From Arthrobacter sp. ES3-54 (GTDB lineage Bacteria; Actinomycetota; Actinomycetes; Actinomycetales; Micrococcaceae): a stretch of DNA of 64,000 nt. Shown piece by piece: positions 41,246 through 50,626 of the stretch (position 1 is the stretch's first letter; each line of letters starts with the position of its first letter). The DNA lies in NCBI RefSeq assembly GCF_029504395.1, contig NZ_JAQFIF010000002.1, forward strand, positions 186,001-250,000, in the 5' to 3' direction. The notes below the pieces were generated by a model. It did no database searches, had not been told where the DNA came from, and worked only from the letters and a program-made list of their open reading frames with translations. A program made the translations under genes and the position numbers.

Positions 41246-43039
41246 ATGACCACCTCCCCGTTGGTTCTCGGCCCCATGGTGCGGTACGTGGATGAGACAT
41301 CGGCGAGTGTATGGGTGGAGACCCAATCCGCTGGTCGGGTTTCCCTCCATGCCGGCGGCAGGGACTGGACCGTCCGAACGTTCGCAGTTCACGGTCACCA
41401 CTACGCCCTGGTGGAATTGGACGGACTGGAGCCCGGCACGGTCACGCCCTACGCCCTGGATATCAACGGAACACAAGTCTGGCCCGATCCCTCGACCGGC
41501 TTCCCGCCGTCCATGATCGCCACGCTGGCCACCGGTCAGCCGCTGCGGATGGCCTATGGCTCCTGCAGGACCAGCGTCCCGCACGATGCGTCCGGCAACC
41601 GGACCCACGGGGTCGACTCGCTGCGCGCCTACGCACTGAGGATGGCCTCCGGGGGTGAGCTGTCGTGGCCGGATCTGGTGGTCTTCGTCGGAGACCAGGT
41701 GTACGCAGACTTGACCAGCGAGCAGATGCAGGAGTTCATCCGCGCCCGACGCGACATCGAGGCACCCCCCGGCGAAGAGCTCAAAGACTACGAGGAGTAC
41801 GCCCACCTTTACTATCTGGCCTGGTCAGACCCCGCTAACAGGTGGCTGCTGTCCACCCTGCCCAGCGCCATGATCTTCGATGACCACGACATCCGCGACG
41901 ACTGGAATACCTCACTGAGCTGGAAGAAGAAAATGGAAGCCACCTCATGGTGGCATGATCGGATTGTCGCGGGGCTGGCCTCCTACTGGGTCTACCAGCA
42001 TCTGGGGAACCTGTCACCGCAAGAACGGGCCGAGGATGCTGTTTGGCAGCGGATCGTACGGCACGCGGGCCAGGACGAGATCGACGTCGGCGCGGAGCTG
42101 GACAGCTTCGCGGAGCGGGCTGATCGGGACCCGAAATCCTACCGGTGGAGCTTCTGCCGCGATTTCGGCGACACCCGGCTGATCGTGATTGACTCCCGCG
42201 CAGCCCGGGACCTGACCCCGGACGACCGGGCACTGGTTGACGCGCCGGAAATGGCCTGGGTCGATGGCCGGATGCGTGGCGGCTTCCGCCACCTGCTCGT
42301 GGCGACGTCGCTGCCCTTCCTGCTGCCGATGGGCCTGCACTACGTCGAGTCGTGGAATGAGGCCGTCTCGGAAGGTGCGTGGGGAAAACGTGCCGCCCGG
42401 GCCGGCGAGAAGGTACGCCAGGCACTGGACCTTGAACACTGGGGCGCATTCCAAAACAGCTTCCGGGAAATGGCGGCCCTGGCGAGCGAGGTCGCCGATG
42501 GCAAACGCGGACCGGCACCGGAAACTATCACCTTCCTCTCCGGGGACGTCCACTACTCGTACGTTGCGGAGGTGGACCGTGCCTCGGGCAGCCGGATCGT
42601 GCAGGCGGTCTGTTCGCCCATCCGCAACCCACTGCCCCGGCTAATGAGGTCCTTCGCGGCCGTCATGTCCTACGGCCTGGCCACGCCGGTAGGCGCCTTG
42701 GTTGCACGCTCCGCGAAGGTCCCGGACCCGCCGTTTCGCTGGTCCGGGGTCAAGGGGCCTTGGTTCCAAAACAACCTGGCCCATCTGGAGGTGGTACCGG
42801 AAGGGCTGAAACTATGGTGGGAGACAGGCGTGGTGGACGGCGGCGACCAACAGCATCCCGAGCTGGAATGTGTCGCCTCCCTCACGCTGACCCCGCGGAG
42901 GGCCCAGGACCCCACAGTCGACCGCACCGGCGGCAGCAGCATAGGCGTTAACGCTGCGCAGTCGGCGGCCAGCCCCGGAAGCAATCTCCCTGCCGGGCTT
43001 AGGGGGCGGCCACATTCTCGATGGCGACCGTTTCGATGA
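41246..43039 (+). CDS. PhoD-like alkaline phosphatase family protein
   Basis: 597 aa. An N-terminal Ig-like domain (~1-100: MVRYVDETSASVWVE) is followed by the PhoD metallophosphatase domain with LVVFVGDQVYAD (near 147-158), FDDHDIRDDW (near 211-220), RLIVIDSR and the C-terminal metal block TFLSGDVHYSYVAEVDR. It lacks a Tat signal peptide, unlike secreted PhoD, so it would act in the cytoplasm or as a phosphodiesterase of unknown substrate. The last ~15 residues overlap the end of the convergent gene at 42999; the family usually ends a little before. Confidence 0.85.
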   Translation: MTTSPLVLGPMVRYVDETSASVWVETQSAGRVSLHAGGRDWTVRTFAVHGHHYALVELDGLEPGTVTPYALDINGTQVWPDPSTGFPPSMIATLATGQPLRMAYGSCRTSVPHDASGNRTHGVDSLRAYALRMASGGELSWPDLVVFVGDQVYADLTSEQMQEFIRARRDIEAPPGEELKDYEEYAHLYYLAWSDPANRWLLSTLPSAMIFDDHDIRDDWNTSLSWKKKMEATSWWHDRIVAGLASYWVYQHLGNLSPQERAEDAVWQRIVRHAGQDEIDVGAELDSFAERADRDPKSYRWSFCRDFGDTRLIVIDSRAARDLTPDDRALVDAPEMAWVDGRMRGGFRHLLVATSLPFLLPMGLHYVESWNEAVSEGAWGKRAARAGEKVRQALDLEHWGAFQNSFREMAALASEVADGKRGPAPETITFLSGDVHYSYVAEVDRASGSRIVQAVCSPIRNPLPRLMRSFAAVMSYGLATPVGALVARSAKVPDPPFRWSGVKGPWFQNNLAHLEVVPEGLKLWWETGVVDGGDQQHPELECVASLTLTPRRAQDPTVDRTGGSSIGVNAAQSAASPGSNLPAGLRGRPHSRWRPFR

Positions 43040-43301
43040 TTCTGGTCGATGGCTCACCGACCAGCGCCGGCGCCGTCACGCCGGTTTTCCACGTATCGTT
43101 CTGCAGCCGGCCCAGGAAGTCCACTGCAGCCGCCTGCGTATCGAAATCCATCTCCAGCATCACGTAGTCTTGCTGGTCAATCGGGCGCGAGATGCGGTAT
43201 GACCGCACGCCCGACTTGGCGCGGTCCAGCGGATCACTGTCGAAAGCCCTCCGCCACATGGCGAAGTCCCGGACCTGGTGTTCGATCTGCAGGGTAATCA
43301 C
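42999..43301 (-). CDS. Small ABM-like hypothetical protein
   Basis: 100-aa protein with one beta-alpha-beta pattern (ITLQIEHQVRDFAMWRRAFD, then VRSYRISRPIDQQDYVMLEMDFDTQAAAVDFL) of the dimeric alpha/beta barrel, without clear catalytic residues. GTG 43301. Its last codons overlap the 3' end of the convergent PhoD-like gene. No operon partner. Confidence 0.72.
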   Translation of the reverse strand: MITLQIEHQVRDFAMWRRAFDSDPLDRAKSGVRSYRISRPIDQQDYVMLEMDFDTQAAAVDFLGRLQNDTWKTGVTAPALVGEPSTRIIETVAIENVAAP

Positions 43302-43398
43302 TGAGGCGCTCCTGTCGACGGTTCTACACGCCCAACTGTAGGCCCGGAAGGCTTCGCCAAGTAAGGCGCCCGGCCGAAGTGTTATACCGGATGGCGTC

Positions 43399-44673
43399 CT
43401 AAGCCGGCTGGGATCCGGTGTTGGTCGTACTGGTCGGGGCGTTGGCCTGATCGGCCTGGTGGCGTTGCCGGCGGCTCGCCAGCAGGAAAGGTACCGCGAC
43501 CAACTCGATCACGCCGCCGATCGCCAGCGAGGCCGCGTAGCCGTACACATCGGCCGCCCGACCGAGCAGCGGCTGCACCACCACGCCGCCGCTTGAGCCC
43601 ATGAGTGAATCGAAGCTGAGCACTGTTGCCCGCTGTTTCGAGGCGATCATGTCGTTCAAGTACGCCTGCCGCACCGGGATGCCCGACGACGACACCAGTG
43701 CCCAGAACGCCAACAGCACCAGGGCCACCCAGAACACCTGGGTGAACCCGAGCACCACGAGGATCACAGTGTCCACGATGCTGCTCAGGATCAGCACGGT
43801 GGTGCGTCTGCGGACGAGGCGCCGGACGCGTGGCGCTATCCAGCCGCCCAGCACCTCCGCTCCAGCCACGATGGCCGCCGCCAGGCCTGCAATGGAATAC
43901 GCGTGCGGATCCCCGAACAGCTCAAGCAGGTACGGCTGCAGGGCGTAAAACACATAGATCCCGACGCCGGCGGTGAACGGCGCGGCCAGCATCACGTACC
44001 GTACGGGGGGATTCTTCAAGCCGTTATCGATCGACGCGGCGAGCACCGCTCGAGTCGCCTGAAGGGGATGGGTCGAGCGTTCGGGGGTGAATCCGACGTC
44101 GCGCATGAGCGCAAAGGCCACCACGAACATGGCCAGCAGCACACCCACACGCAGCAGAAACGGCACGCCCAGATTGGTGGCCTGCGCGATTACGCCCCCC
44201 GCCACAGAGCCGGCGAGCATCGCAACGCCCGACACCATCTGGCCCCGCCCCAGCACCGTCTCCATCCCGCCTTCATAGCCGGAGAAGCGCAACGCATCGA
44301 CGAGCCAGGCCTCGACTGCTCCAGAGAAGAACGTGAAGCCCAGGCCGAGCAGGACCGACACCACTGCCCACCACCAGAACGGGGCGGAAAACTGCCAAAG
44401 CAGGTAGTAAAGATAGGTCGAGACGGCGAGGGTCACGGTCCCGAGCAGGAACGATACGCGGCGCCCCCAGCCGTCGGCAACCACCCCCGTGGGCACCTCG
44501 AACAGCACCATACCGGCTGTGAAGAAGGCGTTCGCGGCGAACGCCTCGAGGTTGCTGAGTCCGGCATCCAACAGGAAGAGGGTGTTGATCCCCCAGATGA
44601 ACGAGGCCGCAAGGGTATTGCCCAGCGTCAACGTCAAATAGATGCGCTGGATCTTTAGGGCGGCGGCGTTCAT
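43399..44673 (-). CDS. MFS transporter (12-TM)
   Basis: 424-aa permease. Helix 1 begins LTLTLGNTLAASFIWGINTLFLLDAGLS (read in parts), motif A is EVPTGVVADGWGRRVS, a variant common in bacterial efflux-type MFS proteins, and there is a polar gap near residue 200 between halves. Substrate unknown. ATG 44673 is used; the longer frame to 44709 adds a Gly/Pro segment. Its promoter region (44706-44747) is a near copy of that of the 45387-45692 gene, so they are probably co-regulated. Confidence 0.88.
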   Translation of the reverse strand: MNAAALKIQRIYLTLTLGNTLAASFIWGINTLFLLDAGLSNLEAFAANAFFTAGMVLFEVPTGVVADGWGRRVSFLLGTVTLAVSTYLYYLLWQFSAPFWWWAVVSVLLGLGFTFFSGAVEAWLVDALRFSGYEGGMETVLGRGQMVSGVAMLAGSVAGGVIAQATNLGVPFLLRVGVLLAMFVVAFALMRDVGFTPERSTHPLQATRAVLAASIDNGLKNPPVRYVMLAAPFTAGVGIYVFYALQPYLLELFGDPHAYSIAGLAAAIVAGAEVLGGWIAPRVRRLVRRRTTVLILSSIVDTVILVVLGFTQVFWVALVLLAFWALVSSSGIPVRQAYLNDMIASKQRATVLSFDSLMGSSGGVVVQPLLGRAADVYGYAASLAIGGVIELVAVPFLLASRRQRHQADQANAPTSTTNTGSQPA

Positions 44674-44705
44674 CGCGTCGCCGTCCCCGCCAGGGCGAGG
44701 AGGGA

Positions 44706-44747
44706 GCACGAGCCCATTCTCGTCTCCCCTGCGGACGCGCGCCAGAG
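44706..44747 (-). promoter_or_regulatory. Shared promoter-like element, copy 1
   Basis: Read on the minus strand: CTGGCG, 18 bases, then GAGAAT, followed by GGGCTCGTGC. The same layout is upstream of the 101-aa gene (45727-45768); the last 22 bases (44706-44727) are identical between the copies. The distance to the start codons is 32 and 34 bases, consistent with a promoter for an alternative sigma factor. Confidence 0.55.
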
Positions 44748-44799
44748 CAAATCAGGCTAGGGGCATAGCGCGCTCGATCGGGCCAAACCGCCGGCCTGC

Positions 44800-45315
44800 T
44801 CAGCTGCCTTGGTTCGTGTAGAACGACCGACGGCGGGCGTACTCATGGACCCGGTCCAGGGTGGCGATCTGTTCGCGTGCCTGCGTGGCCAGTCCGTCGA
44901 ACCTTGACCCGTCCAGTCCCAGATCGCCGGAGAGGTCGTGCAGCGTCTGCCACATCCCCAGTTTTCCCAGCACAGCCGACCGCATGAGCTCGGATTCCAG
45001 CAACAGCGTCATCGGCGAGCGGCTCACCAACCGCCCGTTGAGTTTGAGCCGGCCGGCACGCTCCGCGAGCCACGCCGCCGCGCGCCGCGGAGTTCGCCGG
45101 GGCAGGCCAAAATCGCCCACTAGTCCGCGTACGTACTCCCGCTCTTCCCGAAACTGGGCGGCAAGCGCACTAAGTTCGGCGTGGAAGGGGGTGTCCGTGA
45201 AGTCGCGCGCCATGCGCTCTATCCGGCCCTGCCCTGCCGTGGCCCCCGCGAGGTGGTCCGACAGGTAGAGTCCGAACAATTTTTTATCGACTGTGCTGGA
45301 AATCCGGGGTGCCAT
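44800..45315 (-). CDS. Hypothetical helical protein
   Basis: 171-aa, mainly helical, no cysteines in a metal pattern. Segments include STVDKKLFGLYLSDHLAGATAGQGR, FREEREYVRGLVGDFG and SELMRSAVLGKLGMWQTLHDLSGDLGL (each read in parts). The spacing of acidic and His residues is loosely like a ferritin-like or DUF892 bundle, which is speculative. ATG 45315 follows GTGGAG with 5-base spacing. Its neighbours are the two co-regulated genes, and it may belong to the same response. Confidence 0.6.
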   Translation of the reverse strand: MAPRISSTVDKKLFGLYLSDHLAGATAGQGRIERMARDFTDTPFHAELSALAAQFREEREYVRGLVGDFGLPRRTPRRAAAWLAERAGRLKLNGRLVSRSPMTLLLESELMRSAVLGKLGMWQTLHDLSGDLGLDGSRFDGLATQAREQIATLDRVHEYARRRSFYTNQGS

Positions 45316-45386
45316 GAAAGCTCCACTCTGATGGAGGAGTTGCTTCGGGGTCACCACCCTACAGCAGCCTCCGGCACGGCTGACGG

Positions 45387-45692
45387 CTATTGGGGCGAAT
45401 CGTCGCGCGCCGGCCGCACTGCCTCGGCGTCGGGGTCCATCGCCACAAGCCCGGTGTCGTCCGCCACCTCTGTCAGCTCCTGGGCGACGTCGGGCTTGAG
45501 CCAGGACGCCACCACGCTGACGCCGCCGCCGTCGTCGCGGTCAATCACGACGTCGATCTCGTTGGCGGCCGCGCCCATGCCCAACAGCTGTTCGCGATAC
45601 GACGCCTCCAGGGCAACCAGGCTTTCCTCGGTCCACTCCCCCGGCCGAATCCTCGTTGAGATCTCGACCGGTTCAGGCTGATACAGCGTCAT
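45387..45692 (-). CDS. Small acidic hypothetical protein
   Basis: 101-aa cytoplasmic protein rich in Glu/Asp, with SYREQLLGMGAAANEIDVVIDRDDGGGVSVVASWL and a C-terminal acidic tail. Mixed alpha/beta; no family recognised. ATG 45692 follows AAGGAGG ideally. Its upstream sequence is the second copy of the shared promoter element, so it is likely expressed with the MFS transporter at 43399. Confidence 0.65.
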   Translation of the reverse strand: MTLYQPEPVEISTRIRPGEWTEESLVALEASYREQLLGMGAAANEIDVVIDRDDGGGVSVVASWLKPDVAQELTEVADDTGLVAMDPDAEAVRPARDDSPQ

Positions 45693-45726
45693 GAAAATCC
45701 CTCCTTTGGGGTTTGACCCGGGCGGG

Positions 45727-45768
45727 CACGAGCCCATTCTCGTCTCCTTGGCCGGTGTGCGCCAGAGA
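45727..45768 (-). promoter_or_regulatory. Shared promoter-like element, copy 2
   Basis: Minus strand: CTGGCG, 18 bases, GAGAAT, then GGGCTCGTGC; bases 45727-45748 are identical to 44706-44727. Located 34 bases upstream of the start of the 101-aa gene. The spacer sequences differ in the middle, so conservation marks the -35-, -10-like blocks and the region just downstream. Confidence 0.55.
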
Positions 45769-45861
45769 GGTCGCATCGGCCGCCGTTGCTGCCGGGCGTT
45801 CCGGAGGGAACGCCTCGGTGGCAGACTTTGTTCACCTGCAGTACCGATGAGGAGGATCCCG

Positions 45862-46722
45862 GTGGCAGACATGGCTGAGGCCCTTTTGCACGACGGCACG
45901 GCAATACCGATCCTGGTGAACGGTGACGGCCGGGCGCTCCTGATCCCTGCGGATATGAAGCCGCATTCCGAGTCGGAGGCCCAGACAATGCGCGATTGGG
46001 GCGCCGACCCCGGCCTCGGGCCCAACCTTGTTGCGGCTTTGTCGCAGTCCTATCGCGTAGTAGCGGCCGACTACGAGGGGCACCGGATGGCGCACCCGGC
46101 ACCGGACACCCTCACGCCGGAGAACGTCACCGCCGATTTCCTGGCCATCGCGGATGCGGCACACGCCGAAACCTTCGCCTACTACGGCTACTCCTGGCTG
46201 GCCCTGTGCGGTCTGCAGTTGGCGGTCCGCACAAACCGGCTCTGGGCGCTCGTCATGGGCGGATTCCCGCCGTTGGAGGGCCCGTACAAGAGCATGCTGG
46301 CGGTGACGCAGGCGGCACACTCGGCGGCTGCCAGGTCCTCGGAACAATCTCCGGCAGTAACCCTACCCGTCGAACCAGGCGACTGGGATGCCGCGACAAT
46401 ACAGACCAACGAAGCGCAGACCCGCCAGTTCGTCACGCTGTACGAGGCGCTCCAGGACTTCGACGACGCAGCTGTTGCCCTGGCGCGGGACCTCCCCCGG
46501 CTTGCGTTTGCCGGCTCCGCCGATCAAATCGTTTATGGACCCCGTTGGGGAGACGTGACGGTGCGGATCGGCGAACCGCTTGCTGCCCACGAGCCCGAGC
46601 TCATCGACGCCGGGTGGGACGTGCAGGTGCTCCCAGCCCTCGATCACCTGGGCGCGATGCACAGCGACGTCGTCGTTCCCCTCCTGACGGCCTGGCTCGG
46701 AAAAGTGGGCCGGGAGCACTAA
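45862..46722 (+). CDS. Alpha/beta hydrolase family protein
   Basis: 286-aa hydrolase. The nucleophile elbow is GYSWLAL (Ser near 111, in YYGYSWLALCG), an Asp/Glu block LAFAGSADQIVYG, and the C-terminal His in VLPALDHLGAMHSD. Early blocks PILVNGDGRALLI and DYEGHRMAHP replace the usual HGxG oxyanion. Substrate unknown. GTG 45862 has GGAGG seven bases upstream; an ATG at 45871 is a close alternative and an ATG at 45847 overlaps the binding site. No partner gene. Confidence 0.78.
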   Translation: MADMAEALLHDGTAIPILVNGDGRALLIPADMKPHSESEAQTMRDWGADPGLGPNLVAALSQSYRVVAADYEGHRMAHPAPDTLTPENVTADFLAIADAAHAETFAYYGYSWLALCGLQLAVRTNRLWALVMGGFPPLEGPYKSMLAVTQAAHSAAARSSEQSPAVTLPVEPGDWDAATIQTNEAQTRQFVTLYEALQDFDDAAVALARDLPRLAFAGSADQIVYGPRWGDVTVRIGEPLAAHEPELIDAGWDVQVLPALDHLGAMHSDVVVPLLTAWLGKVGREH

Positions 46723-46762
46723 GAACGCCCACAACCTGCGGGGCTGTGGCAACGCTGGTTCC

Positions 46763-47851
46763 CTACTTGCTGAGACGGAAGACATCGGCCTTGATTTCGT
46801 GGCGTCCGGTTTTCCGCTTTCCCGCCGGTGTCCCATATACAACCAAGGCCGACCTGCCGCCGTCGAGTACGGTGATGCCCTCGGCATGGTCCTCACCCTC
46901 ACCGAACGGCGCGTCAAATTCGCAAGGCAAGTCGTCTTTCTGCAGGACGGCCTCGGCCTGCGACCTCAGCGCGTTCCGCCAGCGAAACACGGCCGTGCGC
47001 CCGGCGAGCTCCATGGTGGGTCCTGCCAAGACGAGCAGGTCCTCTCCGTGACGGCACAGGTCCCGCACGCCCAAACCATGCAGGCGAAGGAAGTGCTTCC
47101 GGTACCGACGATTCCCGGGACCGATCGGCTGCGGCGCCAGGCCGGGGCCGTCACCAACCTGGAGCTCGACGATCAGGGCCCACCCGCGCAGCACCGGCCC
47201 GCGCAGACCGATGAACACCCGGTCTCCCGCTACGGCGAGGCCCTCGCAGTCAATGCCGTTGTCCTTGCCCGGGATCGGGCGCGACCCGGACTTCGAGGAC
47301 TGGATGAAGCTCCCCAGGTGAGGGTCATCGGCCAGGAGGTCCACCAAGTCCGTGCCCCGGCCGAGACCCAGGACGGCAGGGCGTTGCTGCTGCCCTGTCC
47401 GGCTGCTGCCCGGATCGAGGAGAGACTGAGTCGAGAGGCGGGCCAACACCCGACGGCGCTGGCTGACCTCCACTGTCGCCAGGGACCTCTGCGCCTCTTC
47501 GGGCGTGTCGTTGTTCTTGACCTGTTTGCGGGCCGAGCTGTGCGATCCGGCCAGCCACAGCGTGTCACCCTCGACATCGAGCCCTTCGATGTCCATCTCA
47601 CCCCTGTCACCGGGCAGTTCCAGGAGCTGGGTAAGATCGAAGCTGCGATGGGCGCGAGCCTGGTCGCCGGCCTCCAGCGTGAGGCGTTCGACGCTGGTCG
47701 TCTCGTCATTGGCGACCCAAAAGTGGCGGCCCTGGCGGGCGACGGCGGACAACCCGTCGCGGAGGTCAGCCTTCCGGTCAAGGGTGCTGCGCTGATCGAG
47801 TACGAGGGTGATGTCACCGATTGGCTCGTCCGGCCGCGGCCATCCGCTCAT
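46763..47851 (-). CDS. DUF3616 domain-containing protein
   Basis: 362-aa protein matching the DUF3616 family of ~350 residues with a likely beta-propeller: repeats such as GLSAVARQGRHFWVANDE, GLDVEGDTLWLAGSHS, GIDCEGLAVAGDRVFIGLRGPVLRGWA, and EGITVLDGGRSALVVYGTP (read in parts). No signal peptide, no catalytic motif. ATG 47851. Function unknown. It is 156 bases upstream of the gamma-glutamyltransferase stop and on the same strand but probably separate. Confidence 0.78.
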   Translation of the reverse strand: MSGWPRPDEPIGDITLVLDQRSTLDRKADLRDGLSAVARQGRHFWVANDETTSVERLTLEAGDQARAHRSFDLTQLLELPGDRGEMDIEGLDVEGDTLWLAGSHSSARKQVKNNDTPEEAQRSLATVEVSQRRRVLARLSTQSLLDPGSSRTGQQQRPAVLGLGRGTDLVDLLADDPHLGSFIQSSKSGSRPIPGKDNGIDCEGLAVAGDRVFIGLRGPVLRGWALIVELQVGDGPGLAPQPIGPGNRRYRKHFLRLHGLGVRDLCRHGEDLLVLAGPTMELAGRTAVFRWRNALRSQAEAVLQKDDLPCEFDAPFGEGEDHAEGITVLDGGRSALVVYGTPAGKRKTGRHEIKADVFRLSK

Positions 47852-48007
47852 CGCGGATCACCCGTCCTCATCAGCGGCGGTCGGTCTCTCATTTCAGCTC
47901 CAATGCTTCACGACAACATCCCCCTCTGGGCGGGCAGGGCGCGGCCATTGTTCCCCGCCGCCCAGCCTCCGGAAGTGCTCGGCCGGTGCCCCGGATCCGC
48001 GCAGGCA

Positions 48008-49834
48008 TCATCGTGACCGTTTGACCACCATCGCAGAGCCGCCCCCGCGCCTCACCGGCTCAGCCGCGGCGACCATGCGTCCGTCGGACTTGAACTCGAT
48101 TGCTGTCGCCGCGCCGATCTCCGCCGCGGAAGTCGACGGCGCACCCGCCGGCACGAGCTGATGACCGTAGAGTGCCAACTGGCTTCCGTACGCGGTGATG
48201 AACTCCGACTCCGCTGTGACCGTTGCCGCGTTCCGCTGCGACGCACGCGGCGCAGCGATCGCCTCCGAGATGCTCATGCCCAGATCCACCCGGTTCAGGA
48301 TCGTTTGCAGGACGGTGGTGATGATCGTCGATCCACCCGGCGAGCCGAGCGCGAGGAACGGTTTGCCGTCCTTGAGGATGATGGTCGGTGACATCGAGGA
48401 GCGCGGACGCTTCTTCGGCTCAATCCGGTTGGGGTCCGTCGGATCATAGACGGCGGAGAAGTCGGTCAGCTCGTTGTTGAGCAGGAACCCGCGGCCGGGA
48501 ACCACGATGCCGGACCCGCCCGTCTGCTCGATTGTGAGCGTGTACTCAACCACGTTTCCCCACTTGTCCGCGACCGTCAGGTTGGTGGTCGAGATGTTCT
48601 CGGTGTCCCTCTCGATCGCAGGCGCCGCGGCGGCGGCGGGACACACGCCGTCGTACGAGGCCACATCACCGGGCGGGACCGGCTTCGTGGCCGCGTGCCG
48701 CGGATCGATCTGGCACAAGCGCTCCTTGCCGAAGCGCGGGTCAGTGAGCGCGGCGGTGGGGACGTCGACAAACGCCGGGTCGCCCACGTATATGCCCCGG
48801 TCCGCGAAAGCCAGGGCGCTTGCCTCAAGGTAATGGTGCAGGGCGCCGGGTTTGGACATCTCGGTGAGGTTGAGTGGGTCAAGGATGTTCAGAGCCTCCG
48901 CGACGGTGGTGCCCCCGCTACTCGACGGCGCCATGCCGTAGATGTCCAGGCCCCGGTAATCCACGTGTGTGGGGGCCTGATCCAGGACGCGATAGGCGGC
49001 GAGGTCGGCCTTTGTCATGTGGCCTACGGGAACGGGCAGCGCAGTGCCCGGAGCCTTCGGCGGAGCCTGCACACTTGCCGCGATTTCCGCGGCCAGTGTG
49101 CCGCGGTAGAAGCCGCGCGCGCCCCGCTTGGCGAGAAGCCGGTAGGTTTCGGCGAGCTCGGGATTCCGGAAGACACTGCCGACGGCGGGTGCGTCGCCGC
49201 CCGGCAGGAACAGCTTGCTGGTGGAGGTGAACGCCGCGAACCGGGGCTTGTTCTCGAGGGTCTGCAATCGGAACGTGTCGTCGACGACGAAGCCCCTCGT
49301 GGCAACCTTGATGGCAGGTTTGAGAACATCTGCGAGGCTCAACGTCCCCCATCGGTCGAGTGCCCGCTCCCACGTCGCCGCCGTGCCGGGGACACCAACG
49401 GAGACGCCGCTGGTGACGAGCTCCGGGGTGAAGGGGTATGGCTTACCGGTCGCCGGGTCGATGAACGCGTCGTGCCGCATCGCTGCCGGTGCAGTTTCAC
49501 GGCCGTCGATGGTGCCGACCTTGCGGGACTCCGCGTTGTAGAACACGAAGTAGCCACCACCGCCGATCCCGGCGCTGTACGGCTCGGTCACGCCCAGGGT
49601 CGCGGCTGCGGCGACGGCGGCGTCCGCCGCGTTTCCACCCTTGCGAAGGACTTCAATTGCCGCAGCCGATGCCTCCGGATCCACGGTGCTCACCGCGCCG
49701 CCGTACCCGGTAGCCGTCGCGGTCCTTTCAGTCTCCCGCGGGTCGGCGAAGGCGGGGGCGCTAACGGTGCCGCTGGCCATGCTCAAGGCCAGAGCCGCCG
49801 TAAGGGCAGCGAGTCGACGTCCCGCATGTGGCAT
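48008..49834 (-). CDS. ggt: Gamma-glutamyltransferase (secreted)
   Basis: 608-aa proenzyme. Signal peptide at residues ~1-30 (basic MPHAGRR, hydrophobic core, AFA cleavage). The large-subunit GGGGYFVFYN and TIDGRETAP blocks, and the autoprocessing site with catalytic Thr416 in ISTTNLTVADKWGN begin the small subunit. The GSGIVVPGRGFLLNNE and GSPGGST blocks follow. It cleaves gamma-glutamyl bonds of glutathione and related compounds outside the cell. ATG 49834 is chosen because it begins a proper signal peptide; the extension to 49909 has none. No partner gene, though the pxp operon could use the 5-oxoproline side product. Confidence 0.92.
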   Translation of the reverse strand: MPHAGRRLAALTAALALSMASGTVSAPAFADPRETERTATATGYGGAVSTVDPEASAAAIEVLRKGGNAADAAVAAAATLGVTEPYSAGIGGGGYFVFYNAESRKVGTIDGRETAPAAMRHDAFIDPATGKPYPFTPELVTSGVSVGVPGTAATWERALDRWGTLSLADVLKPAIKVATRGFVVDDTFRLQTLENKPRFAAFTSTSKLFLPGGDAPAVGSVFRNPELAETYRLLAKRGARGFYRGTLAAEIAASVQAPPKAPGTALPVPVGHMTKADLAAYRVLDQAPTHVDYRGLDIYGMAPSSSGGTTVAEALNILDPLNLTEMSKPGALHHYLEASALAFADRGIYVGDPAFVDVPTAALTDPRFGKERLCQIDPRHAATKPVPPGDVASYDGVCPAAAAAPAIERDTENISTTNLTVADKWGNVVEYTLTIEQTGGSGIVVPGRGFLLNNELTDFSAVYDPTDPNRIEPKKRPRSSMSPTIILKDGKPFLALGSPGGSTIITTVLQTILNRVDLGMSISEAIAAPRASQRNAATVTAESEFITAYGSQLALYGHQLVPAGAPSTSAAEIGAATAIEFKSDGRMVAAAEPVRRGGGSAMVVKRSR

Positions 49835-49948
49835 GGTCGCTCCGGGGTCAGGGTGATGCGAGTACACGGTGGAGTCACGGTACCCCCTCCCTAGGGCGAC
49901 ACTCAACACCCTCAGGACGTTTGGGCCGAGCGGTACTGCCTGAGGGCC

Positions 49949-50488
49949 CTAACCCGCCTGCGGGTGGCTGAGCTGGCGCTTGATGGCATCGAGCTCGTCG
50001 CTGAGTTCTTCGACCCGCTGGCTGTATCTGGCGAATGCGGCCTTGCGGCGCTGCGCCTCCCGGCAGCTCACAACCAGAGTGAGGATGCCCAGGGGCACGG
50101 CGACAACCAAAGCCCAGCCAGCTCCCGAAAGGTAGTCCAAGGCGACCGGAAGCGCGGCCCGGAAATCGATGAACTCGTTGACGCCGTCCACGACTCCGCC
50201 GAGGACCGTGTCAAGGGAGCCCAGAAACTGTCCCACTACGGGGGTATCGGCCAGCGACGGCGCACCTAGCCGGTCCGCGGCACCGCCGCCCCAGCGGGAA
50301 TCTCCGAGGTGGGACAAGACGTAGATGCCCGCGCCGATGTTGGCCACCGCATAGACGAGGACTGAACCGAGTGCAGCCCAATGAAGCCGACGAGGCCGCC
50401 AGAAACACAACAGTAGCCCGGCGGCGATGGCCGACAGCCAGGTCAGCGCCTTCAGCCACTCGCTACTGACGCCGCTAAAAATATCCAC
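49949..50488 (-). CDS. Hypothetical membrane protein with C-terminal coiled coil
   Basis: About 179 aa. A helix pair near residues 12-30 and 38-58, a loop with GGGAADRLG, two further hydrophobic stretches near 80-100 and 115-140, and a charged C-terminal tail (REAQRRKAAFARYSQRVEELSDELDAIKRQL) that should form a coiled coil. GTG 50488 has GGGAAGG about nine bases upstream; an ATG at 50551 is possible but has no binding site. No family recognised. Confidence 0.6.
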   Translation of the reverse strand: MDIFSGVSSEWLKALTWLSAIAAGLLLCFWRPRRLHWAALGSVLVYAVANIGAGIYVLSHLGDSRWGGGAADRLGAPSLADTPVVGQFLGSLDTVLGGVVDGVNEFIDFRAALPVALDYLSGAGWALVVAVPLGILTLVVSCREAQRRKAAFARYSQRVEELSDELDAIKRQLSHPQAG

Positions 50489-50626
50489 AACACCGACCTT
50501 CCCTAGACCCCTTGGAAGGCTACCGCCTGCCCTCCTGTTCAATCGCACCATGAGGTTCGACACGGGCTAGTGCAAGAGGGCCGACAGATCCGACGGCGGG
50601 GCAACTGCGCCGTCGGTAAGATTCGT

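Noticed and set aside
46799..48016. 405-codon plus-strand frame across the DUF3616 gene
   Set aside because: Antisense to a recognisable family protein; no family motif of its own.
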